This document shows, piece after piece, positions 12,721 to 25,216 of a stretch of DNA of 64,000 nt. The notes beneath the pieces are model-generated. The model saw only the letters and a program-made list of their open reading frames with translations, was not told where the DNA came from and searched no databases. The stretch comes from Lumnitzera littorea (taxonomy: Eukaryota; Streptophyta; Magnoliopsida; Myrtales; Combretaceae). The position numbers and the translations under genes are program-made. The first letter of the stretch is position 1, and each line of letters starts with the position of its first letter. The stretch lies in the NCBI GenBank assembly GCA_024138015.1, contig JAMXBB010000004.1, forward strand, positions 78,067,962-78,131,961, given 5' to 3'.

Positions 12721-12842
12721 ACAATATCTTCAAAGTGTAAATTGTGATTTGTAAGCAAATAGAAATAAAAGATTATTCACATAAAATTACTATCAATTTT
12801 TAAGGAATGTATAAATGCTAAAAAAAATAAATCATATTATAA
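12721..12842 (+). repeat. Diverged direct repeat, copy 1 (partner 14797-14908)
   Basis: About 110 bp beginning around TATCTTCAAAGT and including ACTATCAA and TTTAAGGAAT is repeated in the same orientation 2.1 kb to the right, with scattered substitutions and small indels. Neither copy is coding. The pair may be remnants of one dispersed repeat or of an old segmental duplication. Confidence 0.65.
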
Positions 12843-14796
12843 TATATAGTTATGTAAACTCTTTCCTTTTTTATATTCCATGTTTTTATTTTATTATTAA
12901 TATATTTCCATAATTTGTTTTGTCAAACCGCAATGTTCTTCTATTCTTTTTTTTTTTTTCATTATTTACCATTATCCTTTAATATAAATATATACTCTCC
13001 ATTTCTCTTCCATCTCCTCCTCCTTTCATAATCAACCCTTAACTGTCGTACGGTAGATCTTTCATCTATACTAATATTCCCATGAAGTATTACTCTATGC
13101 TAAACAATGAAGGATCTAATAATTGCATTTAATTTAATTAAGCAAAATTCATATTCGATATACCTAACTAAGAAAGATAATTCATGGCCCAACATGTATG
13201 CATAGATCTAATATAAATGTCATGTAATTGTAGGTGTTTGTAGGATAGACCACTATGCATTTTTTATATTTCCATTATTTTGTGTAGTCAATCAGCTTAT
13301 GTTTTTGTAGCATATAGTGAACTTTGTGATGGAAAAGATAATTATATACTATCTATGGTCGTCTGAAATTCAATGTTGCTATCTCCATTTCTAATGATAG
13401 CAAAATTTAATCTATAATATTTTTTATCTTTCTTTTCTATTAATTTATTTTATGTAATTGTTATTCAATATTTTTAAATCTTTTTTATTTTTTTTCGTAT
13501 CATTTTAGATTATGGATTATTTCTCTACCAATTAGTTTTGTTTATGAAGTTGAAAGACATTATGTTTATTGACTTAGGAATAAATATCCTTTATTCCTAT
13601 TATCCAACATCTTTATTTCTACTTCTTCTCTTAAATTAATAGGAAATTTATTTTAGAAGAATATTCAAAAGGATATCTTTAAGATAAAAACTTTCTGCAT
13701 TTAACATCATCATTTTATGCAGGCGATTTATCCAAGAGAGAAGGAACTAGAAGATTCAATGGACATATAGAGAGATAAACATAATGACGCATGAGTTAGC
13801 AAGTTGCATATGGAACAATAAGGAGGAGGAGCAATATTTTAAACTCTGTCTATTTCTCATTTTAGTGTGTTTAGTAATAAATTAAAGAAAAGAACCTTAG
13901 GTGAAAAACCCTTTATATTCTGTTTTATATTCTGTCTTAAGTTTGGTAATTCTATGTCTAGTTTAAACTTGGGTAGCTTGAAAGTTATAAGTAGTGGTAG
14001 TGTTGTCAACTACATAACTTGAGAGTTGTTTTTTGGTTTTTATTTTTTATGATTGTGTACTATTGCTTTCTTTTATTCAACAACATGATGAAGTAGTTTT
14101 ATCGAGAAAAAAAAAATACTTTGATTTAAGAAATGAAATTGAACTTAACTTAAAGATTCTTTTATTTGAACACCAATTGATACAAATCTCTTACTTTAAA
14201 GATTTCATTTTCTACATCTACCATGTAAAATTGCCATTAAGTTTTCAATTTTATAACTTCAATTATTAGTTATTCCCTTCAATTCAATATGTCAAATTCT
14301 ATTGATTTTTAATATATTCAATATATCCATTTTGTTCTTGCTTAACTTAGGAGACTTCTATCAAGTTTATAAAATACATAAAAAAAATTTTATTAGCACT
14401 TGTTAACTTTTTCGTTTTAAGTTGTTTCCTTCTCTTTTTTGGATTGCTTTTAAGTTAATAGTATTACTAAGACCTATAAATTCATTTAAGAAAGATTTCT
14501 CTTTATAAAATTTCAAAGATTTACATTGTAGCTTTAATGAACAATGCAACAAATTTTGCCATGTTATAATACATTTTTTCTATCCAATCCCTTATTTTGA
14601 TAATTTTTATAGGTTTCATATTTTGTGATGTCAATAATACATTTTTAACTGATTACATCTTATAGAAAACAATTTACCAAATTCTTAATTTTTTCTTCTC
14701 CACTTTGATTGGGTTACTTTTATTTGACTTTAATTTTTTACAGCTCATCCAATTAACCATACATTTGAAGTTTGATTAAAAACATAATAATATTTA

Positions 14797-14908
14797 ATAT
14801 CTTCAAAGTATAAATTATGATTACTAAGCAAATACAAATAGAATACATTGTTCATATAAAACTACTATCAAAATTTAAGGAATATAAAATTGCTAAAAAA
14901 TAACTATT
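14797..14908 (+). repeat. Diverged direct repeat, copy 2 (partner 12721-12842)
   Basis: Second copy of the repeat at 12721-12842. It is immediately followed by another local duplication: the segment at about 14625-14790, with landmarks GATTACATCTT, TAGAAAACAATTT and CATTTGAA, recurs in diverged form at about 14940-15090. The area has therefore been duplicated at least twice. Confidence 0.6.
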
Positions 14909-15882
14909 AGTATTTTTATGAGTTTTGTTATAGCATGATACTAATAATGCATATTTAATTGATTACATCTTTTAGAAAACAATTTTTTCGAATTCTTGAT
15001 TTATACTTGTCCTTTTCCATCAAAATTGTTTGATCTTTTGACTTCAACTTTCCTCACCTTATTCAATTGAGAATACATTTGAAATCTAATAAAAATGATA
15101 TTGTTGAAGTGATTCAAAAATAACATTATATTATATAATCATGTCTATAAAAAGAATATAATAGCAATTAACCTACCTTAAATGGTTGTCATGTACATTA
15201 ATCTAATAATTTAAATTTATTGACAATTCAGGAGTATAAAATATATAAATAACTACATATTAGATGATTCTTAATTATTACAGTGATCCATTGAGAAATT
15301 TGCCTCTTAAAATTACAATGTCACAAATTATAAGTATATCTTAACTGTAGTAGTCAATTTTTACCTTAGGCCCTCTAAGGATAAGCTCGATATGGCCCAT
15401 CAAAGCAGAAGAGGAAGAAAGGAATGTGTCAAATAGATATGATAAGGAAATCATAATTAAAGATTTTCCCTTCTTAAATCTAAGGTACACAAGACCTTTA
15501 AGATATTACTTGCCCTATCTATATACACCTATCTCTCCTACAAGGTATCTCTAAATCCCCTTCAAGGGGACTACAAGATTTTGCCACTATCCCTTATTAT
15601 TTTTTATTGCTTGTTTATTCTCAACCACCTTATAAATTTGACAGTAAAAGTTCACACGTCGGAGGTATCTCAATAGCTTACATTTGCTCCTTTTGCAAAC
15701 CTAACCTAACTATATCGAGCTAAATACATGCCCTATTTCCCCAATTGAGAATTCACAATCAATAATTGGTGCTACCTTTTATAGCACAAACATGAATCTA
15801 TGACCAAAACTTGCATGCATAGCTAATCACCTCTCCCTCTAACCAACCTTCAACCAAATCTTCCTCAAAATCATGTACACAA

Positions 15883-18060
15883 TGTAGACACCTCATTTTT
15901 GCCATTTTTTTAGTTATTTTATTTTTCATTAATTGAGACAATTTAATAAAAAATAGAAAAAAAATAAAAAAGGATAAAAGAAAATAGAAATAAAAATGAA
16001 AAATAAAAAAGAAGTTGAGTCGTAGCGAGTCTAGTTGAATCAAGTCGAGTCGTATCGGGTTAAGTCGAATAGAGTCGAATTATGTTGGCCTAATATGATC
16101 TAAAATAGAATTTTATCTAATTTATATTGGGACAGAATAAATTGAAGGCTTATTAGAAGAATTGTTGGGTTAAATTAAATTGGATCGGATCGGGTCATGT
16201 CGTAAAAAATGGAAAGCCTAAGTAGGGTTTTTAAAAGCTAAGACAAATCTTTAAAGAATCAAAATTTTATTTTCCGTATCTTGGTTTAATTGGAATTGAA
16301 TATATATTTAAAACGATATATAAGATTCAGTTTTGGGGTTTATAAATTAGCAGGTAACGTTGATGACAGTTTTTTATTACGAATACCGGTAACAATTTAC
16401 TCATCCATAATCCGCAACACTCACAATCCAACCCACTCCATACTCCAAATTTCACTGTACAGCACATCTCCACAATCATTCGCAACTCCATCCGACAATC
16501 TGAACTCTACAATTGCCTAACATAATCAGCATGTTGCATAATTCATGGCCCCTCCCCCCTATAGTTCCACCAACCTTCATCGAATTTGGCAACGCCTAAT
16601 CGAAGCCTACACTCTAATCCACCATCAAATCTCCAATAACCCTTGAAGCAATCCAAACAGGTATTGACTGAAGTCCAGATCCACACAAGCTGATGGATCA
16701 ACCGCACATTACCCTCGATCCACGCTGTCCACACTCGCTTAAAGTAATCCATAAAGACAACTAGCCTTAACCAGACAACATTGTCCCTAACATACTAACC
16801 AAACGAAACACATTTACTCCACACCACACTACAGCAAAGCCAACCGAAGCCCCTGCCCATACGCTTCCACGTCAAAGCCACAACTCATCGACATCCCCTG
16901 ACACCAGCACTTCCCCTTCACCAAGATCCACTGTACATCCTTAATTGCCGTAATCCTACATGTTATACACAATACATGACACACCCTCCAACTCATACGG
17001 CCTACACACAAACACACGACCATAGCATTATCGTACTAACCATCACACCTGTTATCAGTAGAGACAGCAACCGATATGCTCTCGATCACGCCCATGATAA
17101 GTGTAGACAACAACCAATGCGCTCTCGATCATGCCCGTGATAAGTGCAAACGACAACCAAAATACCCTCGATCACGCTCATGACCATTTGAAAACAATGT
17201 TTGTCCACCCTCCAATTACGTGTGGCTCGACTCGTAGGTAAAAATTTTTATTTTGTTATTTATTTTATTTTAATTCAATTATTTTTACTAATTAATTTTT
17301 CGTTTTAGTGCAGGTTTTTTTTTATTATTTCCATGTTGTTTGCTTGATTTTTAAATAATTCCAATGTTTAATAAAATTTAGTTAAATTATGTTTTTAGTA
17401 AAATCATTTTTTTAAAAAAATAAACGCATCGAGATACGTATCTAGTAATTGAGATTTGGAAAAGATACGTATGAAATACATATCTAAATCGTAGTTAGGA
17501 TTTAGATAAGATTTTTTTTTTTTACACATAGTGGTTTTAAAAATAAAAAAATCTTAATCAGGTTTTTAAAAAGATTTAGTTAGTTAGAGTTTTTTTTTAA
17601 TTCGGGAAAATTAGATTTCTAAAGTTTTTTAAAATAATAATATTAAATTGATAAATAAGCATAAACCTGATTCGATTTTCGAAATAAAAATAACCTACTC
17701 ACTAAATATTTTATAAAAAAAGAACTATAGCTGGTTTAATCCTTATTAACAAGTACGTAGGCACATTCGGGGCAACTGTATAAAAAATAAAAAAAATTTC
17801 CTTTTTTTTAGAAATTCATAATAAAAAAATCACTTTAGTTATCTTTTACTTATTTAGGTATATTTTTTAACATTTTTGGAAAATTATAAAAATAAAAACC
17901 CATCAATTTTTCTTTAGTTTTTACATGATCACTAAGTCTTAATAGGTTAGGCCCCAAACTTGATTTTCTTTAGTTTAATTTTTTAGAATATTCATAAACT
18001 AGTGACTAAATTAAGGTTTTCCCACCCGAAAACCCTAATTTCATTTTTACTAATTAAACT
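15883..18060 (+). mobile_element. Probable Tat/Ogre-type gypsy LTR (about 2.2 kb), single copy
   Basis: The left end is TGTAGACACCTCATTTTTG, which matches my memory of how many plant Tat/Ogre LTRs begin. Near the right end, GTACGTAGGCA followed by a TTCGG-type segment (17754 onward) resembles their U5. Immediately after it comes TGGCGACTCC (18064-18073), a typical primer-binding region for these elements. No second LTR copy is visible in the window, so the call rests on motif recognition rather than a pair. The terminal CA at the right edge is not evident and the edge is approximate. Three 43-bp tandem units lie inside. Confidence 0.5.
17058..17186 (+). repeat. Three tandem 43-bp units within the putative Tat/Ogre LTR
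   Basis: Units at 17058-17100, 17101-17143 and 17144-17186 share the core ACAACCAA..CTCTCGATCACGCC..TGATAA with a few substitutions each. The block is GC-richer than its surroundings and non-coding. Confidence 0.8.
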
Positions 18061-18063
18061 GGC

Positions 18064-18073
18064 TGGCGACTCC
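18064..18073 (+). other. Putative primer-binding region of the Tat/Ogre-like element
   Basis: TGGCGACTCC directly follows the proposed LTR. The usual continuation CTGGGGA is decayed here to AATTTTT. This is support for the LTR call, not an independent proof. Confidence 0.4.
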
Positions 18074-20080
18074 AATTTTTAAATTTTTAAGAAAAATATT
18101 TCCCTAGTTTAATGTCAAGTAATTTATATTAAACGGGCTGAGCTTGATATAGGTAAAATTAAGAAAACCAAAATAGGGCTCGACATACAAGTACCAAGAA
18201 CACCATCTAAGGGGCTAACCTCAAATTGACAACATATTCACTTACCTTGAGTGTTAGATGGTTGTCATCATATAAGAAAATCAATAACTTAGGGAAGGGG
18301 TAGCTATTATTGGATAACCAATTGAAAATAACCCTCTATTGCCACGAGACAGTGATCATTAAGCTTATAGTTCCTCTAAACTTACAAATGCTCCAACCTT
18401 AAGAGTAAGTAAAGCAATCAAGCCCCTGTTAAGTAGTTTCAGTTACCGCCCCCAAGGAGACCATTAGAAGAGATACCCCCTTAATCAACTAGATCTCATG
18501 ATTAAAAGCCTAACCTATATCAAAGGGTCCAAGTAGAGCGACCCTTGGGATGCCTATACAATTTAAGTAATCCCCCTTTGTCCATGTGATCAAGCCTACC
18601 CACCTAAATATGGAGGCTAAAACAAGAACTATATGATGGGACTACTAATCCCATCACTTATCCTACTAATATGATAATTAGCATTTTTTATGCCATCGTA
18701 CATAAGGCCTTTCATGGCAGGCTTACGAAGGCAATACGAACATGCTCCTAAGGCCTTTAGCTGAAATCAATCTCTAGCTACAACAAACTTACAAAAGTGT
18801 TTCTTTTAACACTTACTAAGTAGAAAGCAACCTCAGAAAGACAGCTTGCCCTTATGATAATTCACTAGTGACATAACAGAACTTTCTAAGAATACATGAT
18901 TGAGATTCCAAATCATGTCATGAACATAGCACTTAAGCCACTATCATAGGCATAAAAGACTAATGTCAGTTTTTTTACTCCATCACAAAGAGAAAACCAA
19001 AAGACTTTGCTGGCCCTAAGCCTGAGCAACAAAGTACGATAGGTAGGACAATATCCTTACCTAAAAATAATCCAAGCAACAACCCACTGATAAACAAAAA
19101 GACAAGAGGGACCAACCACCCACTATGAATCAAATCAATCCTCCATCATTAACAGTAAGCTAACTTAGCTTAATGAGCACAACATACCCATAAAGAAAGG
19201 TCATATTCCACTCTACAAGGGGTATCATCATCTCCTCTAACCATATGATCATATCCTTATAGAAATACGAGTCCATGACATTTTCACCTAACCTGAGAAA
19301 CTTGTAATAACCTAATACACCACCACTCCACCAAATACTATGCTTTCCACGTAGACAAGAGCCAAACTTCTATTGGTTGTAAATTCTTTAAAAGAAGCCA
19401 TTAGATGAGGTTATCTCCATAAATATGTCTATTTCCACTAAGCTCTAAAAGGAAACTAAACCAAAGACAACACAGTCTCAAGAACAACACTTCTAATTTG
19501 GCATATCATTAGCCAGGCCACCAACTAATTCCAAAAAGACTATAAAACAAAATTCTTAAGATAGTCTCAACACTATAGCTACTATCCTATTATCAATAAT
19601 AACATTTCAGTTAGCTATCTTAGCAAAAACCTACTCTTTGTACGATAGCTTTTTTAGCAACCAATGAGTAAATCATGACCAAAATTACTACAGTTTAAAC
19701 ACTTAGCTTAGTCATCACTAGTAACTCACAAGACTAACCTTCTAACAATTTCCAACCCTAGTCTCATTGCCCCTTTGAAAACTCACAAGCACTCTCAACC
19801 TCTACATTATTATAAGGTAACAAAGGTGCCTTATGCCTTATAATTAATGAGACAGGCCATCTTGACCTTTTTACAAATAAAATCCCTTACTTTTCAATGA
19901 AAACTTCAGCTTTTACTTTTTCACAAAGAAATAAAGGTGGAATATACCTAATAACAGAAAAAACAAGCCAAAGATCAACCTTCCTACAGGCCATATCCTT
20001 CGCTTTTTCAGCAATACCGCTTCTACCTGATCATAGAGAATAAAGGTGGTATATCCATTATAACTAACAAACACGAGTGA
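18074..20080. other. Decayed, unidentified sequence after the Tat/Ogre-like LTR
   Basis: Two kilobases of less AT-rich sequence with many stops in all frames. The composition suggests former coding or transposon interior, plausibly the leader or gag region of the element whose LTR precedes it, but I find no recognisable protein motif. Confidence 0.35.
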
Positions 20081-21205
20081 TAAGAGTTAATTTGGATACA
20101 TTTATCATAGTTATTTTTAAATAATTTGGTACTTAATCGAGTAAAATTTTGATTTTAGGGTTTGAACACATTCTCGAATTAAAAATAAAGAAAAGAAATG
20201 AAGTTTCACTCAATTCGCAACTCAAACAAAGAAGTTGTGGAGTTTTAAAGTCAGACATGACCAAGCTGATATGATCGTGTCCAACTAAGAGACATAATAG
20301 ATGGGGACAAGAGAGTAGGTCACAAAAAGTTATATGACTAGGGATACGATCATGTCCCAAGTCATCCCCATTCAGGAGAAGAAAAGGCCTAATTTGCATA
20401 GAAAGTTATACAACCTAGGGATATGATCGTATCCCAGGTCATGTTTAACCAAGAGTGAATTTTGCACTTAAGAAATAGAAAGTGACATGACTTGTGGGAC
20501 ATAGCCCATGTCCCAGGTCATGTTAAACACCACCAAATGCATCTTTTCTTTCTAATATAAAAGTGGATTTAAGGTTTTCAAGGGGACTTTTTGACATCAA
20601 AGAGAAGAAACTCAAAGGGCAAAAAGAGAACCAAGCGGAAGAAGCATCATCAAAACTTCAAGATTGGGAAGATTTAACACAATCAAAAAGGGGTTTTCAT
20701 GGATTTTATCCTATTTTTGCTACAATTTTCTTTCTTTATCATTATATTAGTTTGAATTCTTGTATCTAGGCTTATAGAACCTGGGGATTTCATGCGATTA
20801 GTGAATTGATTATTAAATTTCAATAAAGTTTCCAGTTTCTTAATTCAATTATGCATTTTTCAATGTTAATTGATATTTCTAGGGTATTAGTACTTGATAT
20901 TATGCATGAAGGTTGAGAAATTTCTTGTGTAATTAGATTTTGACATAATTGAAAGGAATTTAATGTCTTAGAGATAAGGTGCATAATTCTTCTGAAAATT
21001 CATTACCTTTTTGTAAGAATTCATTATCCATTAATGCAATCCTAAAATATGCTATTAGCGAAGAGATTCCAATAAGTATTTTAGGGTTAGAGTTAATATA
21101 CTCAAGAAAGATAGTAGCTTTACTTAAAGATTCTCCTAGTCAAGGAAACTAGAGATAGAATTGAATGAATTATATGAGGTCACATGATGAGCTCTAGGAG
21201 AAATA
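20081..21205. other. Repeat-derived host sequence on the left side of element A
   Basis: This looks like retrotransposon-derived non-coding sequence: a repeated GATCGTGTCCCA motif at its left, an AATAAA-containing tract near 20822, and runs typical of LTR or UTR sequence. Sequence of similar character resumes at 37625 on the other side of element A, consistent with A having inserted into one older repeat and split it. I could not define ends for that older repeat. Confidence 0.35.
20265..20530. repeat. Four dispersed copies of a partly palindromic GATCATGTCCCAGGTCATG-like motif
   Basis: Variants occur at about 20270-20295, 20340-20368, 20415-20445 and 20500-20528, spaced roughly 75-85 bp apart. 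Each contains GAT(C)G/AT.TCCCAGGTCATG with substitutions, and the right three share CCCA(A/G)GTCAT. The half-sites GACATGA and TCATGTC are inverted relative to each other, so each copy is partly self-complementary. Confidence 0.65.
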
Positions 21206-22041
21206 ATTCCGATGCATCTTCGGGGTCAAACACATAGAGAAGCATAATAAAGAAGCAAACAAAAACAAACAGGGAAAAGGTTAGCAAAGTTCGAGTGCTA
21301 CCGGATGGATATGACGTACTACTCGATCTTACTTGACCTACAATTCTTGGATATGACACACTAGTCCAAACTGAAGGGTCACTCGCCACTACTCCTTGCT
21401 AAAAGGAATAAATAAGAGTCGAATGATAATGAGAACACTAAAGTTGCTCAACATAAGTAATTCTGTATTGATTAGTTGATTGTTTGCATACAAGAAAGTA
21501 GGGGTTTATATACCCATGCATTAGAGTGACTTTACATGTATGAAAATACTAAAAGGTATTCTACAATTAGGTTACATATTAAAAGGGGCAAAAGAGACAA
21601 AGAATATTCAATACGTAAAAGAAATAATCATTCTGGAATATTATGTCAAAAGACACATATCGCTTAGTGGATGGATGGAAGAAATATAATACAAGGTAAG
21701 TGAAAGCAGAATAACATTTGCAATCAAGGGCCGACCTAATTTGGATCAGGTTAGGAGCCAATCAATCCAGTAAAGAAGTCAGTTGAATTGGAGTCAAATA
21801 CCTATGGTTGGTTGGGGAGCTCAACTTGGCTAGTCCTAAGCTGTCTTCTGGAATAAGACTTCACTATTGGGCAAGAGCATGCCTGACACATGTAAGGATT
21901 TGACAATCAAGTCGACAGGAGATCAATTCAACATAAGGATCCCCATCTCAGCTTTAGTTTCGAGCTATTATTCTCTGCGCGAGTCTTTAAAGTCCTCTAA
22001 CTCAGCTACGAGTGATTAGTCTATAAGCCTGATTCCCATCA
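21206..22041 (-). repeat. 3' LTR of element A
   Basis: Alignable over its whole length with 36791-37624. On the minus strand it begins TGATGGGAATC at 22041, just after a purine-rich tract. The TATA box TATATAAA lies at 21505-21512 (minus strand). The first 80 bp of the LTR contain the decayed end of the pol reading frame (ITRS..RLAQRI). Confidence 0.85.
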
Positions 22042-25000
22042 TCTACCTAGAGGTTGGAAAGATTTGCCCTCAAATTTAGAGGTGTTTCTACTTCTTCTTC
22101 TAGGGCACATGCAGGGTCTTTCTCTGCTGGTTGGTGAGGGATCATATCAGACACATTGAAGGTGGAACAAACACCATAGTTATCAGGCAACTCGATCTGG
22201 TAAGCGTTACAGTTGATCTTCTTCATGATTTTGAACAGTCCATTAGCTCGAGGAGATAGTTTGTTCTGTCTCAAGTATAGGAATTGTTCCCAACTAAAGT
22301 ATATCCATACCAAGTCTCCTGGGTGGAAGGAAACAGTTAAGCGGCCTCAGCTACCAATTTTGTGTTGTCTTTGATTGAATTTGGCAATATTCTTAGTTAC
22401 AAACTGGTGTAGTTCATACAATTCTTAGGTTTGGTCAACTCCAAATTGACTCTCTTCAATAATTGTTGGAGCGCCAATCATATCTAAGGGAATAGTACGG
22501 TTAAGGCCATAGACAACCTCGAATGGGGTCTTCTTAGTAGTGCTATGGGCAGTTCGGTTGTATGCAAACTCTACAACTAGTAGGCACAGATCCTAATCCC
22601 TCAAATTTGATCCCAATCCCTCAAGTTCTTTCCTACGACAGTTCTAAGCAGACTGCCTAGCATCATGTTTACCACTTCAGTCTGGCCATCACTCTAAGGG
22701 TAGCTACTGAAGCTTAATATAAGTTTAGTTCCAAGTATTCTCCAAAGAGTCTTCCAAAAATAACTCAAAAATTTTGTGTCCTAATCTGAGACAATAGTCT
22801 TCGATACCCCAATAGTCGAACAACCTCCTACAAAAACAAATCAGCAATATATAAGGCATCGTTAGTCTAACGACACGGAATGAAGTATGTATTCTTGCTA
22901 AAGTAGTCCACTACAACAAGGATAGAATCTTTGCCTCTAGATGTCCGAGGCAATACTAGGACAAAGTCCATGCTGAGGACTGCCTAGCATGATGTTTACT
23001 ACTTCAGTCTGGCCATTACTCTAAGTGTGGCTATTGAAGCTGAATACAAGTTTAGTTCCAAGTCTTCTCCAAAGAGTCTTTCAAAAATAACTCAAAAATT
23101 TTGTGTCATAATTTGAAACAATAGTCTTCGATACCCCAATAGTCGGACAATCTCCTACAAAAACAAATCAGCAATATATAAGGTATCGTTAGTCTAACGG
23201 CACGGAATGAAGTGCATCATCTTGCTAAAGTGGTCCACTACAACAAGGATAGAATCTTTGCCTCTAGATGTCCGAAGCAATACTAGGACAAAGTCCATGC
23301 TGAAGTCAGCCCAACGTAAGGTTGGTGTTAGCAGCGGCATATATTCTCCATGGAGTTCTCTCTTCCTATTAGCTCGCTTATACACTCTACAAGTACTAAT
23401 TACCTTATGGACATCCTTGGCCAACTTTAGCTAATAAAAGTTCTCCCTCAACAGATTGGTTATCTTGCTTTCCCCAAAGTGACCTGATAATCTACCGCTC
23501 TAAGCTTCCCTGATCAATAGTTCATGCGTGAAACAGTTCAGTATGCTTAACCTTCGGTCCTTAAACAGATATCTTTCCTTAAGACAATATCCCTTAATAG
23601 CAATTCCAACCCTATACTGTTCTAGGATAGGGGTAAAATGAGGATCATGAGCATACTGCTTTATAATGAGAAAGAATCCCAATAATTTGGTCTGTAAAGT
23701 GGTCAGCAAGGTTTGTCATCGTGACAGAGCGTCGACGACCACATTTTCACTTCCCTTCTTGTGCCAAATTACGTACGAGAACCCTTCAATAAACTTTAAT
23801 CACTTGGCTTGCCTCTTTGAAAGCTTATTCTGACTTCCTAGATGCTTTAGAGACTCATAGGCTATATAAATAACAAACTCTCGTAGGAACAAATAGTGTT
23901 ACCAAACAGTAGGGACTCGGTAAAGAGAGTACAACTCTTTGTCGTATACAAAATAGTTCAAAGCAGGACCACGAAGCTTCTTACTATGGTAGGTGACGGG
24001 TTATCATCCTACATCAGGATAACACCAATTCCCACTCCTGATGAATCGCATTCCAATTTGAAGGTTTGTTAAAATTTGGTAATGAAAGGACAAGTGCTAA
24101 GGTAAGCATCTCCTTGATTTCCCTAAAGCTTTGCTTAGCTTAATTGTTCCAACAAAACCCTTCATTATTCTTTGTCAACTCGATCAAGGGGATAACTATG
24201 GTACTAAAGTTTTTGCTAAATCATTTAAAGAAAGAAGCTAGGCTATAAAAGCTTCAAACCTTAGTGACATTCTTTGGTATCGGCCACTCAAGAATAGCTT
24301 AGATCTTCTCCTCATCTGCCCGGAGTCCTTCCCATGACACTACAAACCCTAAGAAAATCACTTCTTTTTAGCAAAACATACACTTCTTCACATTCCCATA
24401 CAACTTCTCAATTCACAAAGTGTTAAATACTTCGCGAAGACATTGAACATGACCATTCGGGTCAATACTGTATACCAACCATTTGTAGAGTCCATTCCTA
24501 GTCTTGGTGGTATCCACTTTGCAAATTAATCTTTGAAAATATCTTAGTACTATGAAGCTCATTTAACATGTCATCGAGTCTTAGTATCAAGTATCTATAC
24601 TTGACAGTAATTCAATTGATTGCTCGACAGTTAATGTACATGTGCTATGAACTATCCTTCTTAGGGACGAACGGAGCTAATATAGCACAAGGGCTCATAT
24701 ATCCTTGCCTTATGAGTTTATCCACCTATCTTTTCAACTCGACAGCCTGCTCAGGGTTCGTTCTGTATGTAGGTCGATTTGGCAGGGTAGTGCCTAGCTG
24801 CAAATCAATATAGTGCTCAATGACTCATACTAGAGACAGTTCTTCAAGGAACAAATCGGAAAACTCATTTAGTAAGCTTTAGATTTCATCAAGGATATCC
24901 TTCAAATCTCTCATTTCCAACAATCTTCCGATCAACAAGAACATAGATTCCTTAGCCTTTTCAACAATGTAGAGCTCTCTTTAGCTCATCACTAAGGCAT

Positions 25001-25216
25001 TCTTCTTACTAGCTTAGGTAAACTGATTGTAGGTTTCATTTACTTAGGACGGGGTCAAGGGTTGCAACACAATCTTCTTCCCATCCTTAACAAATGCATA
25101 AGTGTTCTTATACCCATTGTGAATAACACGCCAGTCAAACAACCAAGGTCGTCTACGCAGCAAATGTGAAGCTCCCATGGGAACAACATCACAAACTACT
25201 TCATCCATATGCACAC
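22042..25216 (-). pseudogene. Element A pol remnant: protease end, RT, RNase H and integrase
   Basis: Read leftwards from 25216, the order is the end of protease (PWLFDWRVIHNGYKNTY), reverse transcriptase from about 24800, RNase H, the integrase zinc-binding part and core (23194-23430: MDFVLVLLRTSRGKDS), and a C-terminal domain ending ELPDNYGVCSTFNVSDM (22047-22313). Stops and frameshifts occur throughout. The RT has two deletions. One follows SGYHQ near 24520. The other joins GLYKWLV directly to YSIDPNGH at about 24470 and removes the segment that should hold the catalytic YxDD. The integrase core contains an in-frame 327-bp tandem duplication. No product could be functional. Confidence 0.85.
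22651..23304 (-). repeat. In-frame 327-bp tandem duplication in the integrase of element A
   Basis: Unit 1 is 22651-22977 and unit 2 is 22978-23304; both begin GACTGCCTAGCAT and end at TCCATGCTGA. The period of 327 bp is exactly 109 codons. Unit 1 differs from unit 2 by scattered substitutions, so the duplication is not recent. It covers the integrase catalytic core from the MDFVLVL segment downstream. Confidence 0.92.

Larger units (their letters stand above)
11412..15882. other. AT-rich intergenic DNA with internal duplications
   Basis: No protein gene is supported. A poly-A run lies near 12023-12040. At about 12985 a TATA-like run is followed by a CT-rich leader and a 16-codon ORF from an ATG at 13081, but I cannot call a gene from that. 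Several diverged duplications occur between 12720 and 15110 and are listed separately. The short ORFs are low-complexity. Confidence 0.5.

Noticed and set aside
15798..16043. Minus-strand ORF with a Phe-rich start and a tail containing HDFEEDLVEGWLEGE
   Set aside because: It straddles the proposed start of the Tat/Ogre-like LTR and half of it is poly-A-derived Phe/Leu; no conserved motif or gene context.
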